Part shown: piece after piece, positions 50,626 through 60,254 of the stretch
Numbering within the stretch: the first letter of the stretch is position 1
How the letters are laid out: every line of letters starts with the position of its first letter
Made by a program: the position numbers and the translations under genes
Assembly (NCBI GenBank): GCA_023150875.1
Contig: JAKLKC010000025.1
Coordinates: 1 to 64,000 of the forward strand
Source of the DNA: Myxococcota bacterium
GTDB taxonomy: Bacteria > Myxococcota_A > UBA796 > UBA9615 > JAKLKC01
Direction of reading: 5' to 3'
Length of the DNA: 64,000 bases
Notes under the pieces: generated by a model
The model's input: the letters and a program-made list of their open reading frames with translations, nothing else
Databases searched by the model: none
What the model was told of the DNA's origin: nothing

Positions 50626-51816
50626 TTGCACGACCCTCCCGGCGTGCGCCGCCTGCCCTTCGCCCGCTCCGAGCTGGACGCCCTCGCCGAGGGGCGGCTC
50701 CTGCGCGTGCCGCCGGTGGTGGTCACCGGGGACGGGGTGCGGGGCCGCGTCGACGGGCGCGAGGCGGTGCTGTTCTGCGGCAACGACTACCTCGCCCTGC
50801 GCCACCACCCGCGGGTGATCGAGGGGGCGGCCCGGGCCCTCCGGGAGGAGGGGGCGGGCTCGGGCTCGTCCCGGCTGGTGGCGGGCACCCTCCCCTGCCA
50901 CCTCGCCCTGGAGGCGGCCCTCGCGGAGCGCTTCGGGGCCGAGGCGGCGCTGCTGTTCGCCTCGGGCTACCACGCCAACCTCGCCGTGCTGGGCGCCCTC
51001 ACCGGCGAGGGGGACCTGGTGGCCAGCGACGCCCTGGACCACGCCTCCCTCATCGACGGCTGCCGCCTCTCCCGCGCCCGCACCGCCGTCTTCGCCCACG
51101 CGGACCCCGCGGACCTTGCGGCCCGCCTGGACGCCCCGGCCCGGAGGCGCTTCGTCGTCACCGAGGGGCTCTTCTCCATGGACGGGGACGTCGCCCCCCT
51201 GGGGGCCCTGCTGGACGTCGCCGAGCGCGCCGGCGCCCACGCCATCGTCGACGACGCCCACGGCCTGGGGGTCCTCGGCCCCACCGGGGGCGGGGCGGTG
51301 GAGGAGGCGGGGCTCCTGGACCGCGTCCCGGTGCGGACCGGCACCCTGGGCAAGGCGCTGGGCTCCCACGGGGCCTTCGTCCTGTGCGATCCCGACACCC
51401 GGGAGCTGCTGCTCAACCGAGGGCGGACCTTCGTGTTCACCACCGGCCTCCCCCCCGCCGCCTGCGGCGCCGCCCTGGCCGCCCTCGCCCTGCTGGACGA
51501 CGAGCCCTGGCGTCGCGAGCGCGCCCTGGCCCTCGCCGGCCGCCTCCGGGACGGACTGCGCGCCCTGGGTCTCGACACCGGCCCCTCCGCCCGCCAGATC
51601 GTCCCCGTGATGCTGGGCACCGAGGCGCGGGCCCTGGCCCTGGCCGCCGCCCTCCTCCGCCGCGGCGTCTACGCCCAGGCGATCCGCCCCCCGACGGTGC
51701 CCCGCGGCACCAGCCGGATCCGCTTCACCCTGTCCGCCGGCCACTCCCGGGACGACGTGGACCGCGCCCTGGACGCCGTCTCGGGGGCCCTCGCCGAGCT
51801 GCCCCCGCTGGCCTGA
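50626..51816 (+). CDS. bioF: 8-amino-7-oxononanoate synthase
   Basis: A 396-aa fold-type I PLP enzyme. DDAHG (209-213) and GTLGKALGSHGAF with Lys243 as PLP lysine are typical of the alpha-oxoamine synthase family; GAGSGSSRLVAGT near residue 77 is a BioF hallmark. It condenses pimeloyl-ACP/CoA with alanine in biotin synthesis. TTG 50626 is used; GTG 50644 is possible, and neither has a good ribosome site. It is first in bioF-bioA-bioD. A TTGACA sits just 12 nt before the start. Confidence 0.9.
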   Translation: MHDPPGVRRLPFARSELDALAEGRLLRVPPVVVTGDGVRGRVDGREAVLFCGNDYLALRHHPRVIEGAARALREEGAGSGSSRLVAGTLPCHLALEAALAERFGAEAALLFASGYHANLAVLGALTGEGDLVASDALDHASLIDGCRLSRARTAVFAHADPADLAARLDAPARRRFVVTEGLFSMDGDVAPLGALLDVAERAGAHAIVDDAHGLGVLGPTGGGAVEEAGLLDRVPVRTGTLGKALGSHGAFVLCDPDTRELLLNRGRTFVFTTGLPPAACGAALAALALLDDEPWRRERALALAGRLRDGLRALGLDTGPSARQIVPVMLGTEARALALAAALLRRGVYAQAIRPPTVPRGTSRIRFTLSAGHSRDDVDRALDAVSGALAELPPLA

Positions 51817-51823
51817 ACCGCCC

Positions 51824-53278
51824 ATGCCCGCCCCCTTCGCCTTCCGCCCCGCCGCCGACCTCCACCCGTTCGGGGACCCGCGCCCCCTCCCCGAGGCCGA
51901 GGCCGCGCGCCTCCTCGAACTGGACCGCCGGGTCCTGTGGAAGCCCTTCACCCAGATGCGGGACTACGTCGGCGAGGAGCAGGTGGTGATCGTGGAGGGC
52001 CGGGGGAACTGGCTGCTGGACCACCGGGGGCGCCCCCTCCTGGACGGCGTGTCGAGCCTGTGGGTGAACGTGCACGGCCACCGGGTCCCCGAGGTCGACG
52101 CCGCCGTGGCCGCGCAGCTCGGGCGCCTCGCCCACTCCACCCTCCTCGGCCCCTCCCACCCCGCCGCCATCGAGCTGGCGGCCGAGCTGGTGGCCCGCGC
52201 CCCCTCTCCCCGCCTGAGCCGTGTCTTCTACTCCGACTCCGGCAGCACCGCCGTCGAGATCGCGGTGAAGATGGCCTTCCAATATTGGAAACAGCAGCCC
52301 CGGGAGTCGGACCGGGCCCGGGACGTCTTCGTCACCCTGGACAACGCCTACCACGGCGACACCCTGGGCTCGGTGAGCGTCGGGGGGATCTCCCTGTTCC
52401 ACGGCCTCTACGCCCCCCTCCTCTTCCGGGCCGAGAGGGCCACCTCCCCCTCCTGTTACCGCTGCCCCCTGGGGCGGAGCCTGCCCGGCTGCGGGATCGC
52501 CTGCGCGGACGACGTGGAGCGCGCCTTCGCCGCCCACCCCGGGAGGGTGGCCGCCCTGGTGGTGGAGCCCCTGGTGCAGGGGGCCGCGGGGATCCTGGTC
52601 TACCCCGACGAGTTCCTGGCCCGGGCGGCGCGGATCGCCCGGGACCACGGGGCGCTGCTGATCGTGGACGAGGTCGCCACCGGCTTCGGCCGCACCGGCA
52701 CGATGTGGGCCTGCGAGCAGGCCGGGGTGGAGCCGGACCTGCTGTGCGCCGCCAAGGGGATCGGCGCGGGCTACCTGCCCCTGGCGGCGACCCTGGCCAC
52801 CGAGGCGATCTACGATGCCTTCCTCGGGGCCCACGAGGACTTCCGCACCTTCTTCCACGGCCACAGCTTCACCGGCAACCCGCTGGCCTGCGCCGCCGGG
52901 CTGGCCTCCCTGCGCCTGTTCGACGAGGGGCGGGTGCTGGAGCGGGCGCGGGCCCTCGGGGGAAGGCTCGGGGAACGCCTCGCCCCCTTCCGCGACCACC
53001 CCCGCGTCGGGGACGTGCGGCGGCGCGGGGTGATGGTGGGGATCGAGCTGGTCCGGGACCGGGGGACGAAGGAGCCCTACCCCCCGGCCGCGAAGGTGGG
53101 CCAGCGGGTGGTGGCCCGGGCCCGGGAGGCGGGGGTGCTGGCGCGGCCCCTGGGCCCGGTGCTGGTGCTGAACCCCCCCCTCTCCCTGACCGACGACGAG
53201 GCGGACCTGTTGTGCGGAGTCCTGTACGAGGCGATGGACGCGGTGACCCTGGAACTGGACGGAGAGCTGGGGGGGTGA
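51824..53278 (+). CDS. bioA: Adenosylmethionine-8-amino-7-oxononanoate aminotransferase
   Basis: Encodes 484 aa, 7 nt after bioF. It is a class III aminotransferase with WKPFTQM (39-45), [15 protein letters not shown] (136-150), [12 protein letters not shown] (281-292) and Lys311 in [11 protein letters not shown] Cys-rich insertion with C-x2-C...C-x3-C (Cys211, 214, 223, 227) is seen in many non-enterobacterial BioA proteins. It converts KAPA to DAPA. It is longer than E. coli BioA (429 aa), mainly in the N-terminus and this insert. Confidence 0.92.
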   Translation: MPAPFAFRPAADLHPFGDPRPLPEAEAARLLELDRRVLWKPFTQMRDYVGEEQVVIVEGRGNWLLDHRGRPLLDGVSSLWVNVHGHRVPEVDAAVAAQLGRLAHSTLLGPSHPAAIELAAELVARAPSPRLSRVFYSDSGSTAVEIAVKMAFQYWKQQPRESDRARDVFVTLDNAYHGDTLGSVSVGGISLFHGLYAPLLFRAERATSPSCYRCPLGRSLPGCGIACADDVERAFAAHPGRVAALVVEPLVQGAAGILVYPDEFLARAARIARDHGALLIVDEVATGFGRTGTMWACEQAGVEPDLLCAAKGIGAGYLPLAATLATEAIYDAFLGAHEDFRTFFHGHSFTGNPLACAAGLASLRLFDEGRVLERARALGGRLGERLAPFRDHPRVGDVRRRGVMVGIELVRDRGTKEPYPPAAKVGQRVVARAREAGVLARPLGPVLVLNPPLSLTDDEADLLCGVLYEAMDAVTLELDGELGG

Positions 53279-54018
53279 CGGCCGCCCCCTTCCGCGCCGG
53301 CCTCGCCGTCACCGGCACCGACACCGGGATCGGCAAGACCGCCGTGTCCCGGGGGCTGCTGGCGCGGCTCCGGGGGGACGACCTGGTCGTGGCGGCGTTC
53401 AAGGCGGTGGAGTCGGGCTGCGCCCCGGGGGCGGACGGCGCGCCGGTGCCCGCGGACGCCCTCTCCCTGTGGGAGGCCGCGGGGCGGCGCGGTCCCCCCG
53501 AGGCCGCCTGCGGCCTGGCCCTGGAGGAGCCCCTGTCCCCCGCCCTGGCGGCGCGCCGGGCGGGTGTGGAGATCGGGCCCCGGGACCTCGCCGCCCGGGC
53601 CCGGGTCGCCGGGGCGGGGGCGGACCTGCTGCTGGTGGAGGGCGCCGGGGGGCTGCTGGCGCCCCTGTGGGACGGCGGGGACCTGGCCGACCTCGCCCGG
53701 GACCTGGGGCTGGCCCTGCTGGTGGTGGCGGGCAACCGCCTCGGCGTCCAGAACCACGCCCTCCTGACCGTCCGGACCGCCCGCGCCGCCGGCCTGCGGG
53801 TCGCGGGCGTGGTGCTGAACGAGGTCGCCGCCCCCGATCCCGCGGACCTCGCCCGGGCGACCAACGCTGGGGAGCTGGCGAGGCTGCTGGGGGGTCCCGG
53901 AGCGTCCGAGGCGCCCTTCCTGGGCACCGTGCCGTGGATCGCCGGGGCCGGGACCGAGGACCTGGCGGGGGCGATGCCGACGGCGCTGCTGGCCGCGGTC
54001 CGCTCGCTCTCGGAGTAG
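53275..54018 (+). CDS. bioD: Dethiobiotin synthetase
   Basis: A 247-aa ATPase from GTG 53275, overlapping the bioA stop. The P-loop TGTDTGIGKTAVS (about 13-25), the KAVESGC segment and a VEGAGGLLAPL loop are the BioD signatures. It carboxylates and closes DAPA to dethiobiotin using ATP and CO2. bioB is not in the window. The gene is followed by 192 nt without a recognisable gene before the histidine kinase. Confidence 0.95.
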   Translation: MTAAPFRAGLAVTGTDTGIGKTAVSRGLLARLRGDDLVVAAFKAVESGCAPGADGAPVPADALSLWEAAGRRGPPEAACGLALEEPLSPALAARRAGVEIGPRDLAARARVAGAGADLLLVEGAGGLLAPLWDGGDLADLARDLGLALLVVAGNRLGVQNHALLTVRTARAAGLRVAGVVLNEVAAPDPADLARATNAGELARLLGGPGASEAPFLGTVPWIAGAGTEDLAGAMPTALLAAVRSLSE

Positions 54019-54210
54019 TTCCGCCCCTTCCGCCCTGATCGAAGTGGCCGGTCCAGCTCCAACTCCGCGGAGCTCATCGCCGAGCGGTCCACCGGCGACC
54101 CGACGGTCCGGGTCTCGGCCTCCCCACACCCGGCGCGGGGCGGGCGTCCCCGGATCCCACCGGTCTGGCCACTCTCCCCTCTCCTCGTGATCGGTCCTAC
54201 ACTCCCAGCC

Positions 54211-56901
54211 ATGCCTCCGTCACGCCCCCATCCCCGGCGATCACGATGGACCGTCCCGTCGGTCGCGCTGATCCTGGTGCTCGCGCTGACCGCGGGGGTG
54301 TCCGCCTGGATGGAGCGGGCGGTCCGGGCCCGCGACCTCGACTGGTTCCGCAACGCCGTCGAGTCCAGCGAGGACCGGATCCACAACCGGCTCGCCAACT
54401 ACGTCCTCGTGTTGTACGGCGCCCGCGGGCTCCTCGCGGCGGACCACGACGTCACCTCCGCCGAGTTCCACGCCTACGCCGAACAGCTCGAGCTCCAGCG
54501 GCGCTACCCCGGGATCCAGGGGATCGGCTTCGCGAAGCGGATCCCCCCCGGCCAGGCGGGAGCGCTGGTCCAGGAGCGCCTCCGCGACGGCCTCACCGGG
54601 TTCCGGGTGTGGCCGGATCCGGCGGGCGGAGAGTCCCACGCCATCGTGTTCCTCGAACCCCTGGACCGCCGCAACCGCGCCGCGCTCGGGTACGACATGT
54701 CGAGCGAGGCGGAGCGGCGGCGGGCGATGGAGCGGGCGCGGGACACGGGCGAGCCCGCCGCGACCGGCCGGGTGACCCTGGTCCAGGAGATCGACGCCAA
54801 GAAGCAGTCGGGCTTCTTGATCTACCTCGCGGTCTACGCGGGCGGGCGCACTCCCGAGACGGTGGCCGAGCGTCGCGACAGGCTCCTGGGCTTCGTCTAC
54901 AGCCCCTTCCGCACCGGCGACCTGTTCCGGGGGATCTTCGGCACCGAGACCCGCCCGCGCATCGCCTTCGAGGTCCACGACTCCCCCTCGACGGGCACCA
55001 CCTCGCTGATGTACGCGTCGACCCCGCGGGGCGACCCGCCGGGATACCGCCCGCGCCACGTCGCGCGCCGGACCCTGGAGATCGCCGGGCGACCCTGGAC
55101 GGTCGACTTCCGGACCCGCCCCGCCTTCGACTCCACCCCGAGCGCCTCGCTGTTGTGGCTGGTCCCCATCACCGGGCTCCTGCTCGGGGGCATGCTGTTC
55201 GTCCTGCTGCGGGTCCAGGTGCGGGCGCGGGAAGAGGCGGAGCGGAGCGAGGCGCGGCTGCGGTTCCTGGCCCGGGCCACCGGGGCGATCCAGAGATCCC
55301 TCGATCCCCGGTCCATGCTCGTCGCCGTCGCTGCCGAGGCGGTCCCCAGGCTCGGCGAGAGGTGCCTCGCCGACCTGGTGGGTCCCGAGGGCACGCTGGA
55401 GCCCGTCGCCGACGCCCGCGCCCCGGGCGGCGCCCTGGAAGTCGCGCCGGATCCCGCTCCGGCTGGGATGCGCCCGCGCCCGGGGGAGGCGATGGCCCGG
55501 ATCCTCGACGGCGGTCGCGCGGCGGTCGTGCTGGCCGCGGACGCGCTCCGGGGGCGGGAGGATGACGCTCCGGGGGGCGCGACGGCCCGGCCGGAGGGAG
55601 CGGAGTGGGCCCTCGTGGCGCCGCTGGTCGCCCGGGGCGCCACGCTGGGGGTGCTCACGTTCCTGTCGCCGCGGCCCGCGACCGCGTCGGACCTGGGCCT
55701 GGCGGAGGAGCTGGCGAGCCGGGCCGGCCTCGCGCTGGACAACGCGAGGCTCTACCAGGATGCTCAAGAGGCCAACCGGCGCAAGGACCGGTTCCTGGCG
55801 ATGCTCGGCCACGAGCTCCGGAACCCCCTGGCCGCGATCCAGTACGCGCTGCGCCTGCTCGGGCGGGCGAGCGATGGCGACGGTGGGGCGCGCGGGGTGA
55901 TCGCCCGCCAGGCGAGACAGCTCGCGCGGCTGGTCGACGACCTCCTGGACGTGTCCCGCATCGACGCCGGGAAGATCACGCTGCGGCTGAGCACCGTCGA
56001 TCTCCGAGAGGTCGCGTTGTCGTCGTGGGAGGCGCATCGCCCCACGTGGGAGTCCCGCGGTCAGCGTGGTGCGGCGCGCGTCCCGGACGAGCCGGTGTGG
56101 GTGGAGGGCGATCCCGCGCGCCTGGAGCAGGTCGTTTCCAACTTGTTGGACAACGCGATCAAGTACACCCCCCCGGGGGGACGGATCGCGCTCGACGTCT
56201 CCCGGGCGGGGACCTGCGCGGTGCTCGCCGTCGAGGACGACGGGATCGGGATCGCGCCCGAGATGCTGCCGCGGATCTTCGAGCTGTTCACCCAGGAGGA
56301 GCGGTCGGTCGGCCGGACCCAGGGAGGACTCGGCCTCGGACTGGCGCTGGTGCGCGAGCTGGTCCGCATGCACGGGGGCGAGGTGGTGGCGTCGAGCCCG
56401 GGGCCGGACCGGGGCAGCCGCTTCGAGGTGCGGGTCCCGCTGGCCGCCCCGGGCGGGGTGCGCCCCGCCCCAGAGGGAATCCCGGCCCGCCCCGCGCGGC
56501 GCCGCATCCTGATCGTCGAGGACCAGGATGACGTCCGGGAGACGCTGCGGGAGGTCCTGGAGATGGAGGGGCACACCGTCGCCACCGCCGTGGACGGACC
56601 TGGAGGGGTGGACGGGGCGAGGGCCTTCCGGCCGGACGTCGCCCTGGTGGACATCGGCCTGCCGGGCTTCGACGGCCTGGAGGTGGCGCGGCGCATCCGG
56701 AGCGGGCCCGTGGGGCGGACCTGCGTCCTGCTGGCGCTGACCGGGTACGGGCAGCCGGCGGACCGGGAGCGCGCCCTGGCGGCGGGGTTCGACGGCCACC
56801 TCGTCAAGCCGGTGGACCCGGACGCCCTGGGCGAGTGGATCGCGGGAGCGGGGCACTCCCCCGAGCCGGGAAGGCATGTGGCCGGGCCGCGGGCGTTCTA
56901 G
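54211..56901 (+). CDS. Hybrid sensor histidine kinase with CHASE, GAF and receiver domains
   Basis: Encodes 896 aa from ATG 54211; GTG 54187 is an alternative. A transmembrane helix (about 14-33) is followed by an extracytoplasmic CHASE domain (about 50-290, with YPGIQGIGFAKRI), a second helix (about 314-334), a GAF-like domain (about 360-515), a HisKA domain with His534 (LGHELRNPLAAIQ), and an HATPase domain: N-box NLLDNAIKY (644-652), DDGIG (676-680), GLGLGLA. A receiver domain at the end has Asp814 and Lys866. It senses a periplasmic ligand and phosphorylates its own receiver. No separate regulator lies next to it. Confidence 0.9.
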   Translation: MPPSRPHPRRSRWTVPSVALILVLALTAGVSAWMERAVRARDLDWFRNAVESSEDRIHNRLANYVLVLYGARGLLAADHDVTSAEFHAYAEQLELQRRYPGIQGIGFAKRIPPGQAGALVQERLRDGLTGFRVWPDPAGGESHAIVFLEPLDRRNRAALGYDMSSEAERRRAMERARDTGEPAATGRVTLVQEIDAKKQSGFLIYLAVYAGGRTPETVAERRDRLLGFVYSPFRTGDLFRGIFGTETRPRIAFEVHDSPSTGTTSLMYASTPRGDPPGYRPRHVARRTLEIAGRPWTVDFRTRPAFDSTPSASLLWLVPITGLLLGGMLFVLLRVQVRAREEAERSEARLRFLARATGAIQRSLDPRSMLVAVAAEAVPRLGERCLADLVGPEGTLEPVADARAPGGALEVAPDPAPAGMRPRPGEAMARILDGGRAAVVLAADALRGREDDAPGGATARPEGAEWALVAPLVARGATLGVLTFLSPRPATASDLGLAEELASRAGLALDNARLYQDAQEANRRKDRFLAMLGHELRNPLAAIQYALRLLGRASDGDGGARGVIARQARQLARLVDDLLDVSRIDAGKITLRLSTVDLREVALSSWEAHRPTWESRGQRGAARVPDEPVWVEGDPARLEQVVSNLLDNAIKYTPPGGRIALDVSRAGTCAVLAVEDDGIGIAPEMLPRIFELFTQEERSVGRTQGGLGLGLALVRELVRMHGGEVVASSPGPDRGSRFEVRVPLAAPGGVRPAPEGIPARPARRRILIVEDQDDVRETLREVLEMEGHTVATAVDGPGGVDGARAFRPDVALVDIGLPGFDGLEVARRIRSGPVGRTCVLLALTGYGQPADRERALAAGFDGHLVKPVDPDALGEWIAGAGHSPEPGRHVAGPRAF

Positions 56902-57533
56902 TCAGGAGGGCCCACCTCGTCCCCGACGGCCACAGCCGCCGCCACGACTTCTTCCGGACCGAGGGGAGTCCTCGCGGGGACCAGGCTGTCGGTGAGGGGC
57001 TTCAGGACGTCCTGGACAAGCTTCTCGGAATCCGACACCCGGACGAGGGGGAGCGCCAGGCACCACGTCTCTTCCCATCCCCATCCGTTGGGAGTTCCCG
57101 CGGAGTTGACCCAGCGAGCGGGCGAACCGTCCCTCGGGCAGTCCGTCCAGCCGATCATCTTGGGCGCCCAAGCCTGGGGCTGAACCTTGTCGTCCCGGAA
57201 CCGCACCCAACCCGCGCTAACGAGGGGCTCGACGAAGGGGCGTCGATGCGCCTCGGGCTGGCGCGGGCAGAGGACCACCGATACGAACACCAGCCGGTCG
57301 GGATGGTCCTTCGGCGGCTGGTACAGGCGGAACGCGTATTCCGGTGTCCAGCGATCGGGGAGCACCACCGAGTAGGACAGCTCGGCCAGGGCGGTGTTGT
57401 CCTTGCGAGGCCGATACCCGAGGGTTCTCAGGTGATCGTCGCAGGTGCGGAGCAGCAGCGCCACCTCGGCGTGCAGGCGGCGGACGCTCATGAGTGCCTG
57501 GTACATCGCCACCCCATCGGCTTGTTTCGTCAT
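56898..57533 (-). CDS. Unknown partner protein of the second PD-(D/E)XK module
   Basis: Encodes 211 aa; ATG 57533 overlaps the nuclease-like gene's stop (ATGA) with GGGAGGATGG upstream. It shows a helical N-terminus (LMSVRRLHAEVALLLRTCDD), a middle with several strands (YAFRLYQPP, RLVFVSVVLCPR) and a Trp/Gly-rich part, ending in an acidic Ala/Val tail. No family is recognised. It converges with the hybrid kinase gene (4-nt overlap at 56898-56901). Confidence 0.6.
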   Translation of the reverse strand: MTKQADGVAMYQALMSVRRLHAEVALLLRTCDDHLRTLGYRPRKDNTALAELSYSVVLPDRWTPEYAFRLYQPPKDHPDRLVFVSVVLCPRQPEAHRRPFVEPLVSAGWVRFRDDKVQPQAWAPKMIGWTDCPRDGSPARWVNSAGTPNGWGWEETWCLALPLVRVSDSEKLVQDVLKPLTDSLVPARTPLGPEEVVAAAVAVGDEVGPPD

Positions 57534-58294
57534 TCCATCCTCCCGAAAGTCCAAGGCGGCGCAACCTTGACATGCGGCCACGTGAACCGGCGGCAGAACC
57601 GGTACGGTGGGACCTCCTGCGCCCCGGTGCATCCCTGGTACCGCTCCAGGCCCCACCGCTCGAGACATGCGGCTGCGTCCTCGGTCAGGCTTGCGAGGAG
57701 CGGCATGGAGCGCCGGACCCGGTGGGCGGCGTCAGACAGGATCGGCCCCACATCCCGCCACGAGATCCACCACATCGGCGCGTCCAGAACGGGCTCCCGA
57801 CGGAGTTCGGCGTGAGATTCGGCGAGGTCGCCTTCGGGGATCGACAAGTCTTCGGTGACGTAGAGGAGCCCGAGGAACATCCGGGTGGTCCCCGCGATCC
57901 GCCGACCGTTCCGCACCTGGCGAGCGAGCTGATCCCTGTCACCCCGACCGGACTTGGGGCTCTTCCGCTTGCACTCGACCACCAGGAGCGTGGGCGGCTG
58001 CCCCGGGACCTTCAACGTGAGGGTGACATCCGGCTCGGCGCCGTGGGGCTCGCCATCGGCGTGCCACCACGGCCAGAACTCCACGTCGACGTCCACGGCC
58101 CGGTGCGCGACATCGGACAGATCCCCCCCATCCCCGTCCATGCCGCCTGTCCCGGACTTTGCCAAGTCTAGGAAGGGCTGGAATCCGAACGCCACGGGAA
58201 GCTGGTCCAGAGCTCCGAAGACCACCGACGTGAGCAGGTCTTCGTACCCGTCCACTGACCTCGGGATCTTGCCCTTCAGGATCGCCTGCAGCAT
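57530..58294 (-). CDS. PD-(D/E)XK endonuclease-like protein
   Basis: A 254-aa protein with the restriction-endonuclease fold signature: GYEDLLTSVVFGAL (16-29) supplies the first Glu, EPDVTL (87-92) the PD, LLVVECKRK (103-111) the E-x-K (Glu107, Lys109), and Gln122 a later conserved position. It resembles the uncharacterised PD-(D/E)XK proteins that start with an 'E-D-x-L-T-S' helix. It is coupled to the 211-aa partner. A role in defence or DNA repair is inferred from the fold. Confidence 0.75.
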   Translation of the reverse strand: MLQAILKGKIPRSVDGYEDLLTSVVFGALDQLPVAFGFQPFLDLAKSGTGGMDGDGGDLSDVAHRAVDVDVEFWPWWHADGEPHGAEPDVTLTLKVPGQPPTLLVVECKRKSPKSGRGDRDQLARQVRNGRRIAGTTRMFLGLLYVTEDLSIPEGDLAESHAELRREPVLDAPMWWISWRDVGPILSDAAHRVRRSMPLLASLTEDAAACLERWGLERYQGCTGAQEVPPYRFCRRFTWPHVKVAPPWTFGRME

Positions 58295-58366
58295 GGGCGG
58301 ATGATACTTGCTGGCAGGCGGCTCCGTCTACGGCCGGGACGGGATACGAGCGGCCGTGGAGGCGGG

Positions 58367-58501
58367 ATGGGGGCGGGCCTCGTGGCCACGGGAGCGGCGG
58401 CCCTCGGGATCGCCGCGGCTACGGTCCTCCTCGCCCGAAGCGGGGCTTTGCGGAGGGAGGGGCGGGGGGAGAGTCCATCCGGGACGCGGTCTTCCACTTG
58501 A
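58367..58501 (+). CDS. Possible 44-aa single-helix membrane peptide
   Basis: ATG 58367 is preceded by GGAGGCGGG. The product has one hydrophobic stretch (LVATGAAALGIAAATVLLA, about residues 5-23), a basic stretch, then Ser/Thr. It lies in the 336-nt gap (58295-58630) after the nuclease-like module's start. Composition bias makes such frames common here, so this is weak. Confidence 0.3.
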   Translation: MGAGLVATGAAALGIAAATVLLARSGALRREGRGESPSGTRSST

Positions 58502-58630
58502 GGGTCCCGCGGGCGGACCCCGCGTCTCCCGGGCGGGGCACATGGGATGCTTCCGCCCGGCGGAAGGCCGCCAATCCCGGCGCAGGAAGCGCCCGAGCGC
58601 TCGCGCGGCACCCGAAGAAGGGAGAGGCCC

Positions 58631-59005
58631 ATGACGAGGCGATGGTGGAGGCTCGGCCCCGGGCTGGTCCTCGCGCTCTGGGGAGCGACGGCGTTCGGAT
58701 CCACCGGATCCGGCGACGCTGACCAGGAGGCCGCGCAGGCGGGGACGCACGGCTCCGGCGCGACCGCCCGCGAGGTGCGCGACGGGCGTGGCGGGCGGGG
58801 CGGCGGCCCGGGATGCCTCGCCTGGGGCTTCTTCGCCGCCCCGGAATACGGCCGGGCGGCCCCAGATCCCGGCGACGGCCTCCCCGCCGCCGATCATTGC
58901 TGGTGCACGCTGGCAGGGCGGGGGGCGCCGACCCGTTCCCTCCGCCCGGACCCGTCCTCGCCCCGGAGGCGCCCTCCCCCGCATTGTCGTCCGACCCCTT
59001 CTTGA
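58631..59005 (+). CDS. Possible small exported protein, unknown
   Basis: A 124-aa frame from ATG 58631 with GGGAGAGG upstream. The N-terminus (RWWRLGPGLVLALWGATAFG) looks like a genuine signal peptide; the middle has PGCLAWGFFAAPEYG. The last 35 residues are Arg/Pro/Ser-rich and look like out-of-frame sequence, so the gene may be frameshifted or degenerate. No relative is recognised. Confidence 0.35.
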   Translation: MTRRWWRLGPGLVLALWGATAFGSTGSGDADQEAAQAGTHGSGATAREVRDGRGGRGGGPGCLAWGFFAAPEYGRAAPDPGDGLPAADHCWCTLAGRGAPTRSLRPDPSSPRRRPPPHCRPTPS

Positions 59006-59063
59006 TTGCGAAATCGGGCCAGCCACCTCGTTGGATCCCGTATGCTCCCTCTGGAGACGCCCC

Positions 59064-60149
59064 GTGATCCACGTTCCACCGCCGCCCGTGTTTCCCCTGG
59101 AAGACGCCGACCACCGCTTTTCCCGCGCCGACCTGCCCCGGCGCTGGCTCGCCTTCCTGGTGGACGGCCTCGTCGTCGGGCTCCTGGCGTGGGGGCTCGG
59201 TGCGATGGGGCTTCCGTACCGCCTGCCGTGGGGGGACGACGGCGCGCCCGGTGGGGCCCTCCTGATCGCCACGATCTACTTCGGGATCATGCACAGCCGG
59301 ATCGCCGGGGGGCGGACCGTGGGCAAGGCCCTGACCGGAATCCGGGTGGCGGGGGTGGACGGCCGGGCCGTCGGTCTTCCGCGCTCCTTCCTCCGCGTGG
59401 CGGTCCTGGCCCTTCCCGGGCTCGTCGCCGACGTCCCGGTGCGGGCCTCCACGCCCCACGAGATGATCGCCTGGCAGGCACTCCTGTCCCTCCCGCATGT
59501 CATCGCCTTCGTGATGATCCTGTCCGATCGCGTCGCGCGCCGCGGCCTGCACGACGTCGTGGCCGGAACCTTTGTGGTCCGCGCCCACACCATTCGGGGG
59601 CTGCGGGACTTCAACCCGGAGGTGGCGGTGGCCCGCGCCTTTCCGCGGCGGGTGGCGCTGGCCTGCACGGTCCTGGTCCTCCTCGGAGCGGCGACCCCCT
59701 GGGTCCTGTCCTACGTCCAGCAGGGCGAGACGCCCGCGACCCTCTGGGAGCACCTCGTCCGGGCCCACCGCCTCTCCGAGCGGATCGAGGAGAGCCCCGC
59801 CGTGTCCTCCGCCCGGGTCTGGTTCTTCGATGACCATCGCCGGAGCGGCGCCGTGGCCGTCGACGTGGCCGTCACCGTCGCGCCGGGGGCCGGCCTCGAG
59901 GAGGCGGCGCGCGGAGCCTTCGACGCCGTGGTGCTGATGTCGCCGGAGTTCCCGGCGGCCGGCCCCGCGGTCCTGTCGTTCGGCATCCTCGACTCCCCCG
60001 TCGACCCGGTCGTGAAGATGAGGTGGCGAGCCCCCATCCCGGTCTGGCAGGCCAGCCACGTCATCGACCCCGACGCGCCCCGGACCCATCCCCCGGAGGA
60101 CATGGGCTTTCCCCTGGAGCCGCAGCACGCCTGCACGTTCTGCCACTGA
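59064..60149 (+). CDS. RDD-family membrane protein
   Basis: Encodes 361 aa from GTG 59064 (GGAG upstream). The N-terminal half is an RDD domain: ADLPRRWLAFLVDGLVVGLL (Arg and Asp on the first helix), GGRTVGKALTGIRVAGVDG, and DRVARRGLHDVVAGTFVV. A further helix (about 198-218) leads to a periplasmic C-terminal domain with a final CTFCH motif, which could bind heme or metal. The function of RDD proteins is mostly unknown; some affect ion homeostasis. Confidence 0.8.
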   Translation: MIHVPPPPVFPLEDADHRFSRADLPRRWLAFLVDGLVVGLLAWGLGAMGLPYRLPWGDDGAPGGALLIATIYFGIMHSRIAGGRTVGKALTGIRVAGVDGRAVGLPRSFLRVAVLALPGLVADVPVRASTPHEMIAWQALLSLPHVIAFVMILSDRVARRGLHDVVAGTFVVRAHTIRGLRDFNPEVAVARAFPRRVALACTVLVLLGAATPWVLSYVQQGETPATLWEHLVRAHRLSERIEESPAVSSARVWFFDDHRRSGAVAVDVAVTVAPGAGLEEAARGAFDAVVLMSPEFPAAGPAVLSFGILDSPVDPVVKMRWRAPIPVWQASHVIDPDAPRTHPPEDMGFPLEPQHACTFCH

Positions 60150-60254
60150 GGGGCGGGCATGGATGCGGGGCGGCTCGTCCCTCCCGCGGGCGCCTTCCCG
60201 CTTGCGTGCGTGCGAGCATGTTGTCATCGTACGACCGTGCCTTGGAGGTCTCCC

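Noticed and set aside
50609-50637. TTGACA as a bioF promoter
   Set aside because: At 17 nt the -10 position reads GACCCT, and it would fall inside the gene; kept only as a remark on start choice.
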